Below, one piece after another: positions 35,249-46,493 of a DNA stretch of 64,000 nt (positions are counted from its first letter, which is position 1; each line of letters begins with the position of its first letter). The position numbers were made by a program, and so were the translations under genes. Below the pieces are notes generated by a model. It searched no databases. It was not told where the DNA came from and saw nothing but the letters and a program-made list of their open reading frames with translations. This DNA comes from Spirogloea muscicola (taxonomy: Eukaryota > Streptophyta > Zygnematophyceae > Spirogloeales > Spirogloeaceae), in the NCBI GenBank assembly GCA_009602725.1, contig WELB01000006.1, forward strand, positions 944,832 through 1,008,831, written 5' to 3'.

Positions 35249-35659
35249 GACAGGAGGCGCCGACGGGCCCGCCGGGCCGGGGACGGCCGGGTCCTCCTCT
35301 CGCACCAGAGCGAGTCCTGCGAGGGCCTCTGAGCAGCCGTGCTCAGAAGGCTGGGCAGCTCGGGGAGGCCATGCTGCAGCCGGGGCCCGCGACGCCGGCG
35401 CCGCTCGCGAGCGCGGTGGCAGCCGCCGGCGGCGTCGGCGGCGGAGCNGGATTGGGGGGGGGGGTGGATCGGGGGCTCTCCTTGATGGCTTTCTTCTGTT
35501 GTTGGCGCAGGCGTCTTGTCCTGACCTCTGCTGCTCAACAGCTGTTGAGCACCCAGCGGCCACTCTTAGTCGCTATGTGCCTCACGCTTTTCCGGCCCCC
35601 TTGGCTCACTTCAACTCCGGCCTGGCCAACCGCCGTCGCACCATAGTGAAAGTATCCTG

Positions 35660-36835
35660 TGGCTTTTTGTCCGGTGGCGCCCGGCTTCAAAGTGCGGGCT
35701 GTGCCTTTCGCCAGGGCCCTGCGGTGGGCCCCTGCGGGACGCCTTGGGCTGAGAAGGCGCCAGCATGGGCGCCGCACAGCGGGGCCCCACGGCGCCGGCC
35801 TTTCCGACCCAGCGCTGTGGCCCAGCGCTTCTTTGTCCACGGCCGGCGTGCGCTGCAGCTCCCGGAGGCCGACCTGCGCGGGCGCGCGAGACTCCACTCG
35901 GCCTCTTCCCCGCGGGCCGCGGCGTGGCTCCAGGCCCTCCCCCTCAACGACGCCCTCACTGTCCCGGACGAGGTATTTCGCAGTGCCGTCCACCGGCTCC
36001 TGGGCCTGCCGCCGCCATGCCTCCAGGGTGTGCGTCAGTGCGAACGTGGCGAGCGAGGGGCCGAGCCTGGGGAGCTGGCCGCTAATGTTCTGCGCTGTTC
36101 CCACGGCGAAGAGCGGACAGCGGCCCACGACCGCCTCCGGGATGCGATGCATGGCATCGTGGTGGAGGCTGGCTTCTCGGTGGCAGCGGAGAACTCCGCC
36201 GTCATGCCGCTCCAGCAAAGGTCCACGCACATCGCGTAGACCTTGTGGCCACCCCACAAGCCGGCGGGCCACGTCTTATCCTGGACGTGGTGACTACAGA
36301 CGCATACGACCGCTCACACCCAGCCCAATGTGCCATCAAGGCTGAGTATGCGGTCGCCTGCGCCGCTCGAGCTAAGGAGCTCAAATTCTGATCATCCGCG
36401 GGAAGACGAGTTCTTCCCTCTGGCTATCGACACGCATGGGGCGTTGGGCGCTCGGTGGCTCGAGCTGCTCAACCAGCTCGCCCGCCACGCCATCGTCCGC
36501 CGCTTCCATGGAGAGCCAGTGGACTTTCCTGCAGCCGGGTCGCTAGCGCAGGTGTACCCGATGCGCTTGGCCGTCTCGCTATGGCCCGCGCGCTGCACCT
36601 GCGTGCCGGCAGAGCCCTCGCTGCTGCCTCTGGCTCTGGCCAGGGGACCCACTTCCAGGAGCCTAGCTTCTTTGACCTGAGGCTGCTTAGCAGGGGTTAC
36701 TGAGTAATACGTAGCTGCTTTGTTTCTTGTTGTGCTTGTTTTGCTTAGCGCTTCCCCTGGCCCCCTTCTCGTACTTTGTTCCTTATTTTTTGGGCTAGCT
36801 TTTCCAGCCCCTATCCTCAATGGGCGAGCCTTTTC
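35660..36835 (+). mobile_element. Frameshifted 3' end of non-LTR retrotransposon, subfamily A
   Basis: The same C-terminal domain as the copy at 28.2-29.1 kb: FRSAVHRLLGLPPPCLQGV, HDRLRDAMHGIVVEAGFSV (a typical tract after the Cys/His knuckle), VVTTDAYD, PLAIDTHGALGARWLELL, ALHLRAGRALAAASG, and the end DLRLLSRGY before TGA at 36701. The frame shifts near 36235 and 36390, so it is a pseudogene. It carries the 3' UTR (36704-36835) with the stem-loop and ends at ATGGGCGAGCC. This copy links the anonymous repeat modules elsewhere to a retrotransposon ORF. Confidence 0.75.
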
Positions 36836-36839
36836 TTCT

Positions 36840-38470
36840 CTTTCTGACGGCAATTGCCTCTCACAGCCACCGCCCCTCTCCTGGAAGCGTCTCTTCTTTC
36901 GGACCCTAGACAGCAGGAGCGGCTCTTCCGAAGGAGAAAGTAACGGCTTCTTCAAGCAAGGCGATGGCCAGGTCAGAGGCCAGCCCAGAGAGAACAGGAA
37001 GCGCTTCCAAAGCGGGCGAAGGCTGTGATAAGGCGAGCCCAATAGAAGGAACAACTCGTAAGGCTATAGATGTGGGAGAACGGGCCGGAAGGGCAAATAG
37101 GGGCGCTGGCTGTGACTGGCTGCACTTTCAAGGGGGCCAGGGCTGTGAAAACAGTGGAAGAAGGCTGTAAAGGCTGTGAAAAGCCCAGCTCAGCCCACAT
37201 AGAGTGGACGAAGGCCCGAATGGGTGCCACGACACCTGGGGTGCCCTTAAGAGATTTTCGTGTATTTGAAATAAACGAAGGCCAAATGGCCAAGTACAAA
37301 GGCAAGCACATCTAGAGACCTACATAACCCAGCAGATTGACGCGCTCAATAACCACTGGTCAAAATCTTCGAGAGAAGGCGCGCGGATTCGCATGAAATG
37401 AAACAGAGCGCAGTATGCAGGTGGCGGCGGAAGCGCACTGGCAGGTGCCATCTGAAGGGGGCGGCGCTTGGCGCAAGAAAGCGCTCGCCCATAGAGAAGA
37501 GGGGCTGGCAAAGACAGCCAAAAAAGAAATGGACAATGTCCAAAGCCAGAGAAAGAGGAGCCGGAAAGAGGACTGCACTACAAAACACTGCAAAACACAC
37601 AAACGATGCAGAGGGAAGCTCATCACCCACGAGTGAGCAACATCAGGTCTGAGTAGCTCGCTGCAGGGAAAGAGGCACTCCGCCGAGTCCCAGAGGCGCC
37701 GGCCATAGCACGGCCTGCTCGCGCACCTGAACGGCAGGGGGGGCGGTGTTGCTCCTCTGCCCCCCCCCAACCCTTACCTTACCGTTGGAAGAGCTTCAAC
37801 ACCCGCCTTCTGCTCCTTGACAGGCTTTGCAATATCCACGTACTGCCTCCGGTTTTCCCGGCAATATGCCACCATCTCCTTCTCTGTGGGGTGCGCTCTG
37901 GTTCACGCTCTGGGGCCACAGAGGCTTGAAGGCCTGCTGCAACCACCTGACGCGCGGTGCGCATGTAATGGAAGAGTTGTTTCTACGGAAGCAGCTGCTT
38001 TTCTTTTCCGCCGGAAATGAAAGAAACAGCTCTTCTCAAGTAAGGCGGCAATGGCTGTGAAAGGCCAGCCCGAAAGAAGAAGTGCGCGCCCATAGAGAAG
38101 AGGGGCTGGCAAAGCCAGCCCAAAAAAGAATGGACAATGTCCAAAGCCAAAGAAAGAGGAGCCGGAGAAAGGAAGCTAGTTGCTCCAATTTGCGTCTATT
38201 GGTTAAGGGTTTCGAGCAGCCCAGCCATCAGAAAAGCCGCTTTACCAACTTCTCGGCTGCTGACTAGGGGTTACGGAGTGGCCATATTGCAAGGTCACTT
38301 GCTGTCCTGAGTTGTATGCGCTTTCTAACTGCTTCGTTCATTCTTTTGTGGGCTGGCTTTCACAGCCCACCCCCCCCCTTGGAAGAGATTGGATTCCCCT
38401 TTTGAGTCGTGTTCATTCTCTTGTTGGCTGGCTCTTCACAGCCCTCGCCCAATACAAAAGAGCTGCTTAT
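36840..38470. repeat. Fourth block of retrotransposon 3'-end fragments
   Basis: Modules at 36850-37030 (mixed), 37110-37220 (-), 37235-37390 (-, subfamily B), 37470-37550 (-), 38075-38165 (-) and 38325-38460 (+). The copies at 37470 and 38075 share a variant with GACAATGTCC, also seen at 7640 and 25225, defining a third 3' UTR variant. No host gene is seen. Confidence 0.7.
37235..37390 (-). repeat. Subfamily B 3' UTR copy
   Basis: The reverse complement matches 29070-29190 closely, from the last codons through ATGTAGGTCT to TACACGAAAAT. Only the 3' end of the element is present. Confidence 0.75.
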
Positions 38471-38526
38471 TCTCATTTACTACTTGGTCTTGATCGCTGT
38501 GTGATTGGTGCTCTCTGGCACCTTCA

Positions 38527-38651
38527 GACGTTGTCGGCAAGGCTGAAGGCGCCAAGGAGCGCAAGTACGCCGAAATGGTCCTGCTGGAAGACGGATTTGT
38601 CGCGCTGACAATTGACGCCATTTGCCTGCACCACGTGCCCGCGCACATGTA
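38527..38651 (+). other. Orphan coding-like fragment
   Basis: A short plus-strand frame reads DVVGKAEGAKERKYAEMVL, then DGFVALTIDAICLHHVPAHM, before a TAG at 38649. The charged helix and codon use look coding, and it abuts a repeat module on the left. No family is recognised; it could be the last exon of a broken host gene or part of a mobile element. Confidence 0.25.
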
Positions 38652-39664
38652 GTGCCTGTGCGGCTACATTATGAGCCCACGTCGTTGCTGTATGGGCTGG
38701 CTATGCTGAAGTCAGCAGCCGTATCACCTTCCTTCTCTGCTGAGGAGGCTCCCTGGTGGGGCATTGTCAGCTACTGAGAATGGGACTGCTGTCCAGCCCG
38801 AGACAGAAGAGACACTTGTAACGGAAGTCTGCTGTTCATTGCAATTCGCAGAAATTCGCAGTGCTAGATGACGAAAAAGCCAGCAAGAGGATGAAGGCCC
38901 TCTCGGCGACGCCTCACTTCTCTGCTCACGGCTGCTTGAGAGTGCTCTATTGGCCTCCTTATCCATTGCCGTCAAATATCAACGCTTTTGGTACACTCTT
39001 CTTAATCTGGCCGCATTCACGCAGAGGCCCGATTCTAGGAGCCAACAACCAGCTTCTGGCAAGCACCTACGTTTGGGTTTACTGCAGCCTGTAGGGTGAG
39101 GGTGTAGACTTTCTACGGTAGCTGTTATCCTCGTTCAGTAGCTGTCTATAAATGAGAGGAGGCTGCGGGCGGCGCGGGCAGGTCGTGCAGGTGCCAAGTA
39201 AGTGACAGATATCTAGATGCCCTTACAATTGAAAGCAAACAAATCCACCAGCAAGCAGCAAAAAGAGCCGAGAAAATGAGTGAACCGTGACCAAGGGAAA
39301 CATCCCTGTGAGACTTCAGAGTGAGATATACAAAAATGATGCAACTGCTGCTGTGACAGATGAAAAGACGGGCAAAGATGGGGGCTGGATTGCTGATTCA
39401 GATAAGCTACAAGCGAATGCCCTGCTAAGAAAGTCTTAGAGCCAACCCACTTGTAAGAGTTCCTTATGTTGCCACAACTACAGAGCTCATGGATCTATGT
39501 GACAGCTCTATGCATGTAGATTGAGTGCCGAGCGCTGGGTGCAGTGCAGACAACTCAAATGTGCTATTAACATGCGCCAACTTTATACGCAAGCACCTCA
39601 AAGGGTTGGTCAAAGCATATAAGTGACAGAGTGGCTGGGGCTTAGACTTGGCATGCTCTACATG
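38652..39664. other. Intergenic, nothing recognised
   Basis: Lower-GC sequence on the 3' side of the S28 peptidase. No repeat modules, no RNA gene and no convincing exon are seen. Confidence 0.5.
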
Positions 39665-42600
39665 TCATAAGCTGCTCATGCTGCTCAGGGTTGGCCAGAG
39701 CCATGCGTCCATGCAACCTTCTATTAGCGAGCGTGCTCGGTAGATTGCGTCTGGTCTCGAACATAAGGAGGCATCTCCTGCACATGCAGGCATGCTAACC
39801 GTCAACAGTGCCAAGCGCCTGGTAAACCAATTACGCAATCATCATGCTCCTCAGCCTTCTTACTTACTACTCGACAGAAGCTATCACAAAGTACACACAG
39901 AACCTTTGCCAGTGTCAGGTAAGTATGTTGCAGCAATGTTGTTCATATCATGGGCATACCAAAGGCTTGATACGGGCCTTGAGGACATCCTCGAAGGTCA
40001 GAGCCATGTCCACAATTGCTACAAGTGATGACAAGAGCAGGCTCTGAACAAGCAAGGCGAAACGAATATTGACAAGCAGTGATGAGCATGATCTCCAAAA
40101 TCAAAATATGACTGGGAGGTGCATAATGTCAAAGAAGATACGCCAGTCCTGAGCCCCAGTACATTTTGCAGATAAAGCTTCTGGTCAAGACAAGAAAATG
40201 TCAAGCTATCTTGTACCTGACCACCTCCGCATGCTTCGCTGGGATGTGGATAGGCAAGATACCTGAGACGGAAGAGTTCTGCTTTGATGCATGGCGCCAG
40301 GGGTCTTGCGATCCATTTGTGAAAAACATGTGAGAACCTGGCAAGTAGCCCATGCCAATGAACCATTGTTGCTTAGATCTTCTTCGAGGAATCTATCTAT
40401 AAATGTTTAGCATCTCTTCGTCAAGTGTAGAAAGTGCTGGCTTTGTAAGCAGCTTACCGGCAATCTTCTTCCCACCGTAGTATATGTTTGTAGCTTTGGC
40501 ATCTGGCAACAATTTCTTCTGAAATAGCTCCTCACACATTCTAGCGTGATATCTGTGAAACTGAGGCACATCTTGAAATGTTGCTCCATGTGTGGAGCAT
40601 GTGCTCATAGGCTCTCCTTACGGACATATGTGGACCTTCAGCTGGTCCTTTGCCATGCTCTTTGAGTATGCAGCATGAGTAGACTGGATTGAGCAGCAAA
40701 TAAAACAGGACAATCTGGTGATGGAAAAGTCAGCATGAGAGGAAGCAGACTGACGTGAAGTTGATGGAGGCCGAACGAATTGCTGCCTTCTCTGGAGCAG
40801 TCTGAAAGAAGCCAAACTCTGTGCATGTTTGATACCACCATTGTCTTCCAGCTGCAAGCTCAAGATGTGCCGCAAAGGCTTCACTACATGTCCTTACATT
40901 CCCATTCCAGTGACTGACACTGGCTTCATCAATGCACTGCGTTTGTCTCTTGTGCCTTTTCACATTGAGGGTCCGAAGACAGTGTTGACAAATAAGGCCA
41001 GGACATCATTTCACTTAATAGCGCGTTGGCGGTCATTCAGACACATGCATGAACTGTGACCTGTGTGAGGCACCCAAGTCCGACGAAGTCAAAGCTGAAG
41101 AGCATGCAAGTATATCCTCTATTGACTGCGTACTTTCACTCACAGCTGGCAGGTGATGGTGTGACATCGCTGAGGAACTCTCGGGAGTAGGTGAAAGGGT
41201 CAACACCAAATTGGCTATAGAAGAAGTTATTCACATATGCAGCGAACTCCTCCTGCAAGACAATGCAACCTCGTTTGCTGTGAAATGCAAATGTATGGTT
41301 GCCAACATGACAGGACAGTCTTGCTACCAGCATTGTGTAAGCTTGTTGAAATACAGTGCAAACCCTGCAGACATTGAGAAGGTCTTAAGAGCACCTGTAA
41401 TGCAATTACTCGGATAAAATCAAGCACATCTTGTTACTTGACTTGTTCGATGACTAGGCTTACCATGAGATCAAAACCAGCTCGGCTTGCAGCAACAAGT
41501 GGGCCACAGAGAACACTTGGGTGACCATATTGCATCTGCAATCCTTAGCATTCATAAGATCCAACTCAATAGGACAGTCCTTGCCAGGCAGATGTGAAGG
41601 GTACTCAAGCCCGCACTCACACAAGGTCAGCCACAGAGCTATTAGGAAGTTTCACATCAACCTCGCCGACACTGTTGCACATGGTGACCCACCGCAAGAG
41701 CTGCAGCGTCAGCAAGCAAGTACAGGAAGTCCTCGTCGACTGCCACCTGCAATTTATGCAGATGTGCATCAGAAATGCAGAGGTAGACAATTTTGCTGAG
41801 GTAGGTAACAGCACGACTGCTTGCTACTGGCAAACAGCGACAGCTATAGTAAGTGAAACTGCACTCTCATTGTCAGTTGCATATAACCACGTGCCTGCTG
41901 GGCCCCAAATAATCTCTTGACTGCTGTCTCATCCTTTTCTAGGCCATGCTCCACCAAGTCTGTGACCCTCCTCAAAGCAGCTGCACATTCAGATCCAGCA
42001 GACCGAGCAACCTGCAGGAACGACAGTGTGTGAGGGTTGTGCCTGCACAGACTAACACAGAACAGGTTAATATTCTCTGAAAGCATGTGATTCAAAGAGA
42101 GCGTGGTGAGCTGGCCGGACAAGTATCAGCTCCACAAGCCTCAAGTTGCAGCCAAACATCCAAGCTGACAATGAGGTGGTCTTGCAGCTGTGCCAAGGTA
42201 AGCCTGCACAGGATCAAGGCAGAAAGAAGGAGCTCTGTCCTATGCGTGCTAATAGATACCTGCACGTCAAATGCTGTGTAATTGACAATGGCATGTACGA
42301 CAGCCGAGCTGGCCAGGCTTCCAAGTGTGAGATGAGGAAACTTGAGCCTAAACCAGGCACTCAAAGCCCCTGGATAGGAGACGCCTATTACAAACCACGG
42401 ATTATCTCCTGAATATCTAGTGCGATTATAACGCCTGTCGATGGAAGCCTGCACCATCATTCCTTGAAAGGTCAGGCACTACTTGACCAGTATCATGGGC
42501 ATGCGTCCAGCTTTCACTCTTATTGCTGCAGTCTCCATGTACAGAGCCGTATCTCGCCTGGTAAAAGTGGCGGAAGGTGGCCAAGTCGAAGATGGCCTGC

Positions 42601-43435
42601 TTGGATGAAAGATATCGCAGGTTCTCAGTTGAAAGAGTGGAGAATGGCCAACTCTCGCCATAATACCGATGCTCCAGTGCAACTAGTGCAGCTCCATACT
42701 TTGCTGCCAACACCTGCTTATATAGCAAACCATCCGCAGTAAATCGTGGCTGCTATTCTACTCAACTGGTGGGTGATCTGGTCAGCCGGACAAGCCCTTT
42801 CCAACTCCGCATGCACATGTGCACTGGGCTTGGTTGTGCTGGGATGTATTGTACAATTGCCGTGGCAAAGGCATGGCAATTTCTGAAGAAAATTACCGCT
42901 GTGTAGTCTTCCTGGATGCCTGGGCACACGTACTCCCCACAGACAATAAGAAAGATTGGTCCATCTGGCTCCCTGAAGTGTGTGAGAGACTCAAAGTACC
43001 GTTGTTTGAAGACTGCAGAGACCTGGATTACGTAAAGACCACGGCATCTCTGAGCAGAGTCAAATCACACGATGCCTCGACCGCCACATTGCAGATGGAA
43101 TCCTGCAATCGTCAGTAAGCGTGCCCTGCGAATGCCATCTCAGCCACTACAGTTACTTATCAGCTGTGTGCTAGCGCAAAACAGTGTTCAGGATATGTCA
43201 GACGCTCGTGCCCGACCAGCGGAGGCCAAGCGACTGGCATTTGGCGGCAGGAGAGGCCCACCGCAGGCGCAAAGTGGTCGACGGTCTGGTGGAACACGGC
43301 CTCCTGTTGACCAGGCACGGCCACCGTCGAGTCTGGCATTATCAGCGTGCGGAGGCCGGCCGCCGGGCCGGCAGCAATGAGGCAGGCGAGCAGCAGAAAG
43401 ACCGGCGGCGGCCGTGCGAAGCCTGCGACCGCCAT
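39665..43435 (-). CDS. EDA2: Serine carboxypeptidase, family S28 (EDA2/PRSS16-like)
   Basis: A secreted or vacuolar/lysosomal serine peptidase of the prolyl carboxypeptidase family. Thirteen exons close in phase: 43435-43262, 43022-42897, 42713-42558, 42448-42260, 42011-41895, 41746-41693, 41535-41464, 41252-41144, 40851-40755, 40552-40458, 40337-40217, 40018-39960, 39777-39665 (493 aa). An N-terminal signal peptide (VFLLLACLIAAGPAAG) is followed by FHQTVDHFAP, GPIFLIVCGEY, LEHRYYGESWPF, the nucleophile GVSYPGALSAWFRLKFPHL, WWYQTCTEFGFF, NIYYGGKKIAG, FFTNGSQDPW (catalytic Asp) and CGHGSDLRGCPQ (catalytic His). It has two GC-AG introns (after 42558 and 41895). The start is the only Met before the signal peptide; the HAD gene diverges 104 bp away. 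Confidence 0.93.
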
Positions 43436-43539
43436 GGCGGAGCGCGCGCTGGCCAGCGAGGCCGCGAGAGCGACTCGGATGCGGGGAGAAGCTTTGAGAG
43501 AAAGACGACTTCTGGGACGCTCTTAGACTTCTCAGAGTC
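43436..43539. promoter_or_regulatory. Probable shared divergent promoter
   Basis: Only 104 bp separate the start codons of the S28 peptidase (-) and the HAD phosphatase (+). The two transcripts must share this region or have overlapping 5' ends. No TATA box is evident. Confidence 0.5.
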
Positions 43540-46180
43540 ATGGCCGCCTGCCCGGCCGCCACAGCCGCCGCCGCCACCGCCGCGGCGCCGGCTGACGTGC
43601 AAGACGGGCCCGCAGCTCAGGCTGGTCGTCAGGCTGCAGCGGCTGCGGCACAGCGGTCCATCAAGTCGCGACTCCCTCTCCCGCGTCCTTCCCAGAAGGT
43701 GTGTCGCCTCTGGCTGCCTGGTTGCGCTCGGCTGCCGCTCCCTATTGCATGCGGCAGCTTGGATCCCGCTCGTCGGTCGGCGACCGCGGGCCGTCGGAGC
43801 CGCGAGATTGCGAATTTTGTGCATCCGTCACCTGCCGAGAACGGCAGTAATAGCAGCGCTGCATGCATGCTTAGGCTCAGTGACCTGCGAGCAACGAGCG
43901 TGACTTGGTAGCTACCACGAGAAACGGCGTCGCTCAATTCCAATCGCTTGTGCTGGGGATGATCAGGTCCGGCCACGGAGAGGCAGTGCGTCCATTTCTT
44001 CTGGCAAGGCATCAACGAGCGGGCCACCTGCAATAGTCCGGCGGCTGATCCAGGACAATCGAGCATGCCCCTCGGAGCAGATCAGGCTGATAGCCACTGA
44101 CGTTGACGGGACTCTTTTGAACTCAAAGCAGGAGCTCAGTGAACGAACCGTGCGAGCTCTCCGACTTGCTATGGATCAAGAGGTGCAGGTGATGTGGATG
44201 AAATTTGTTCTTCACAAGTAGCCAGTTACTGTTGCCTGAAATCACTTCTCTGTTGATTTTGCCTCGTGCTTGCTGGCATGATAGCGAAGCTGGTTTGGCA
44301 CAGCTGCTCTTTTGAATTTACCTGTGCCCCTGTCATCTGTGGCAGGTTGTCATTGCAACTGGCAAAACCAGGGGGCCTTGGGTAACCTCAGTTTTGCCGA
44401 GATTAGGAATCTCAACTCCTGGCGTTTACCTCCAGGTGATAGTGACGTCTTCGAATACTAGTGACATCAATCATGATGCTCCAACATCAATGCCTGACTT
44501 GATCAGAAGTTGCAGCATCTACTCTGGTCAGACGATATAGCAACCACACAATGATGTGTCTGGCGCCCTTGTGTGGTATGCGGACGACCAGTGATGCTGC
44601 TAAATCATCGGCATCGATGCAAATTGCCCTTGACTTGTCACATCAGCACGTCTGATGTGTTGTCCCTTCTATTTACACTGTTTCCTTACCAGGGACTCCT
44701 CATATACAATGCAGATGGCTCAATTGCATATGAGCGAACGATGGATGAAGCTCTTGCGACCGCTGTGATTAAGCTTGCTCAACAGGAAAACCTTACCCTT
44801 ATTGCTTGTTGTGGTGAGCGAATGTGAGTGTTGACAAATTTTGCATGCACGTCCTGCGAAACCCGTATGATGATCCAGTCTTGTCACAGTCTTATATGGC
44901 TCTTTGTATCGCTAAAATAGGTCTATCTTTCAGCTACTGTAGGCGCGCTGCCCTTGAAGCAAATTTTGCGAAGTCCTGACTGACTTTCTGCTCTCTTTTG
45001 ACTGCAGTCTATGTGAAGCAACAAATTTCCATACTGATCGCTTGATAGGGTACGGTGAACCGATTCCCGAGGCTGTGGGCCCTTTACTCAACATCGTTGG
45101 TAGCTTGGTAATACACAAGGTAGGTGGTCCTGCAATTAGGGCTCCGGATAATTACGAAAATAACATGATGACACGATGAGCAGGTCATGACTGCTCTCAG
45201 CATTTGAAATCGACAGCATGTGAAGCCCTGTGATGACCTTGTGGTGCTTTGTACAAGCCTACAGCATTGTAAAGTCTTCGTCTGTGATGACATTGCTATA
45301 TCAAGTTCATTGAGTGTCTCTGTCAAGTCCGCTTGCTTGAGAGACATGTCTGACAAGCAACATGCAGTTAGTTTGTACTTGTTGATACATTCAGTAAATA
45401 AAGTAGGTCAGATTGCGGGCAAGGCAATGATGACTGATTGCATAAGGTGCTCTGACAATCTAGGATGTCAACAGATCTTCCACCTTCTGAGGCCTTGCCT
45501 GCTACTCTTGATAGTTGCAGTCGAATAGTGACATAGTGCAAAGTCTCGCTTTCAAACCCAGTCTGTGCATTGTGCTAATAGGACCGATACCAACTCAATC
45601 ATAACTGGAATCCGGTGGTTATGCTGCAGCTGCTATTCATGTCCAGCGACAACATTCTGGCTCGATTGAGACCAGAAATAGAGCTTGTGCTGGGAGACAA
45701 AGCGACAATTGTAACAGCTCTGCATGGAATGCTTGAGGTCCTACCAGCTGGTGCTTCTAAAGGCCGTGGCCTGGCACAGGTTCTTGCTGACCTTGGCATT
45801 GACCAAGGCAAAGTCATGGCTATAGGAGATGGTAGGTGTACCTGCCTTCCACAGGTTCTCCACAGTGGGTTCCTGGAGATGCATGTGTCACAGGATGTCC
45901 TGAACGGCTGGCAATATTGAATTTCGAGTCATACGTAAGCAGAATAGTCTTCAATAAATCGGGCTGCGCCAACAATTGCTTCCGGCCTCCTCGTAATTGA
46001 AAGCTTTTGTTGTGCACAGGGGAAAACGACATTGAAATGCTGAAGATGGCTGGCTTTGCTGTGGCCATGGGCAACGCAGTAGAAGCACTCAAAAAAGTTG
46101 CACATCATGTCACTTTGACGAATGACAACGATGGACTAGCTGTGGCTGTGGAGCAGTTTGTTTTGAGTGCAGGTCACTAA
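43540..46180 (+). CDS. Cof-type HAD-superfamily phosphatase, probably plastid-targeted
   Basis: A haloacid-dehalogenase phosphatase of the Cof (class IIB) type, likely acting on sugar phosphates or similar. Exons: N-terminal exon(s) from ATG 43540 (Ala-rich leader, transit-like; its join to the next exon is not resolved), then an exon ending 44188, 44346-44435, 44693-44823, 45008-45119, 45582-45831, 46020-46180, all phase-consistent. Motif I is IATDVDGTLLNSKQELSERT; motif II is VVIATGKTRG; the cap domain includes GLLIYNADGSIAY and RLIGYGEPIPEA; motif III Lys is in PAGASKGRGL; motif IV is GDGENDIEMLKMAG, then AMGNAVEALKKVA. It ends FVLSAGH. Frame is open for about 50 codons upstream of motif I (VRRLIQDNRACPSEQ). 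Convergent with the LRR-UNG gene. Confidence 0.88.
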
Positions 46181-46493
46181 TGCTTAGAAGAGAATCTTGG
46201 AGACGTTTTGGGCTCTCAAAGCCCTCCTATGCTCAGGTCAAGGTAATTTGCATGAAAGGGTGTGTATGTGAGTGTCTTTCTTTGCAGTGTAAGGGCCAAG
46301 CCCAAAGCTCATAGAAGTGCAGGTTCCTGTTTCTCTCAAGACAATGATACATTATTCAACTTCAGTGCTTGACCATGACAAGCTGCCAGCGGCAAGATGA
46401 CTCTAAGCATGATGTCAGGCCACCCATTTCCTGGTTATTGTATAGTCAATAAGCAGCATCTATTATCGTTGTCGTTGAGCCTAAGCACTCGTT

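Noticed and set aside
44930-45528. Small ORFs on both strands within the HAD gene
   Set aside because: They lie in introns 5 and neighbours of a phase-consistent gene model.
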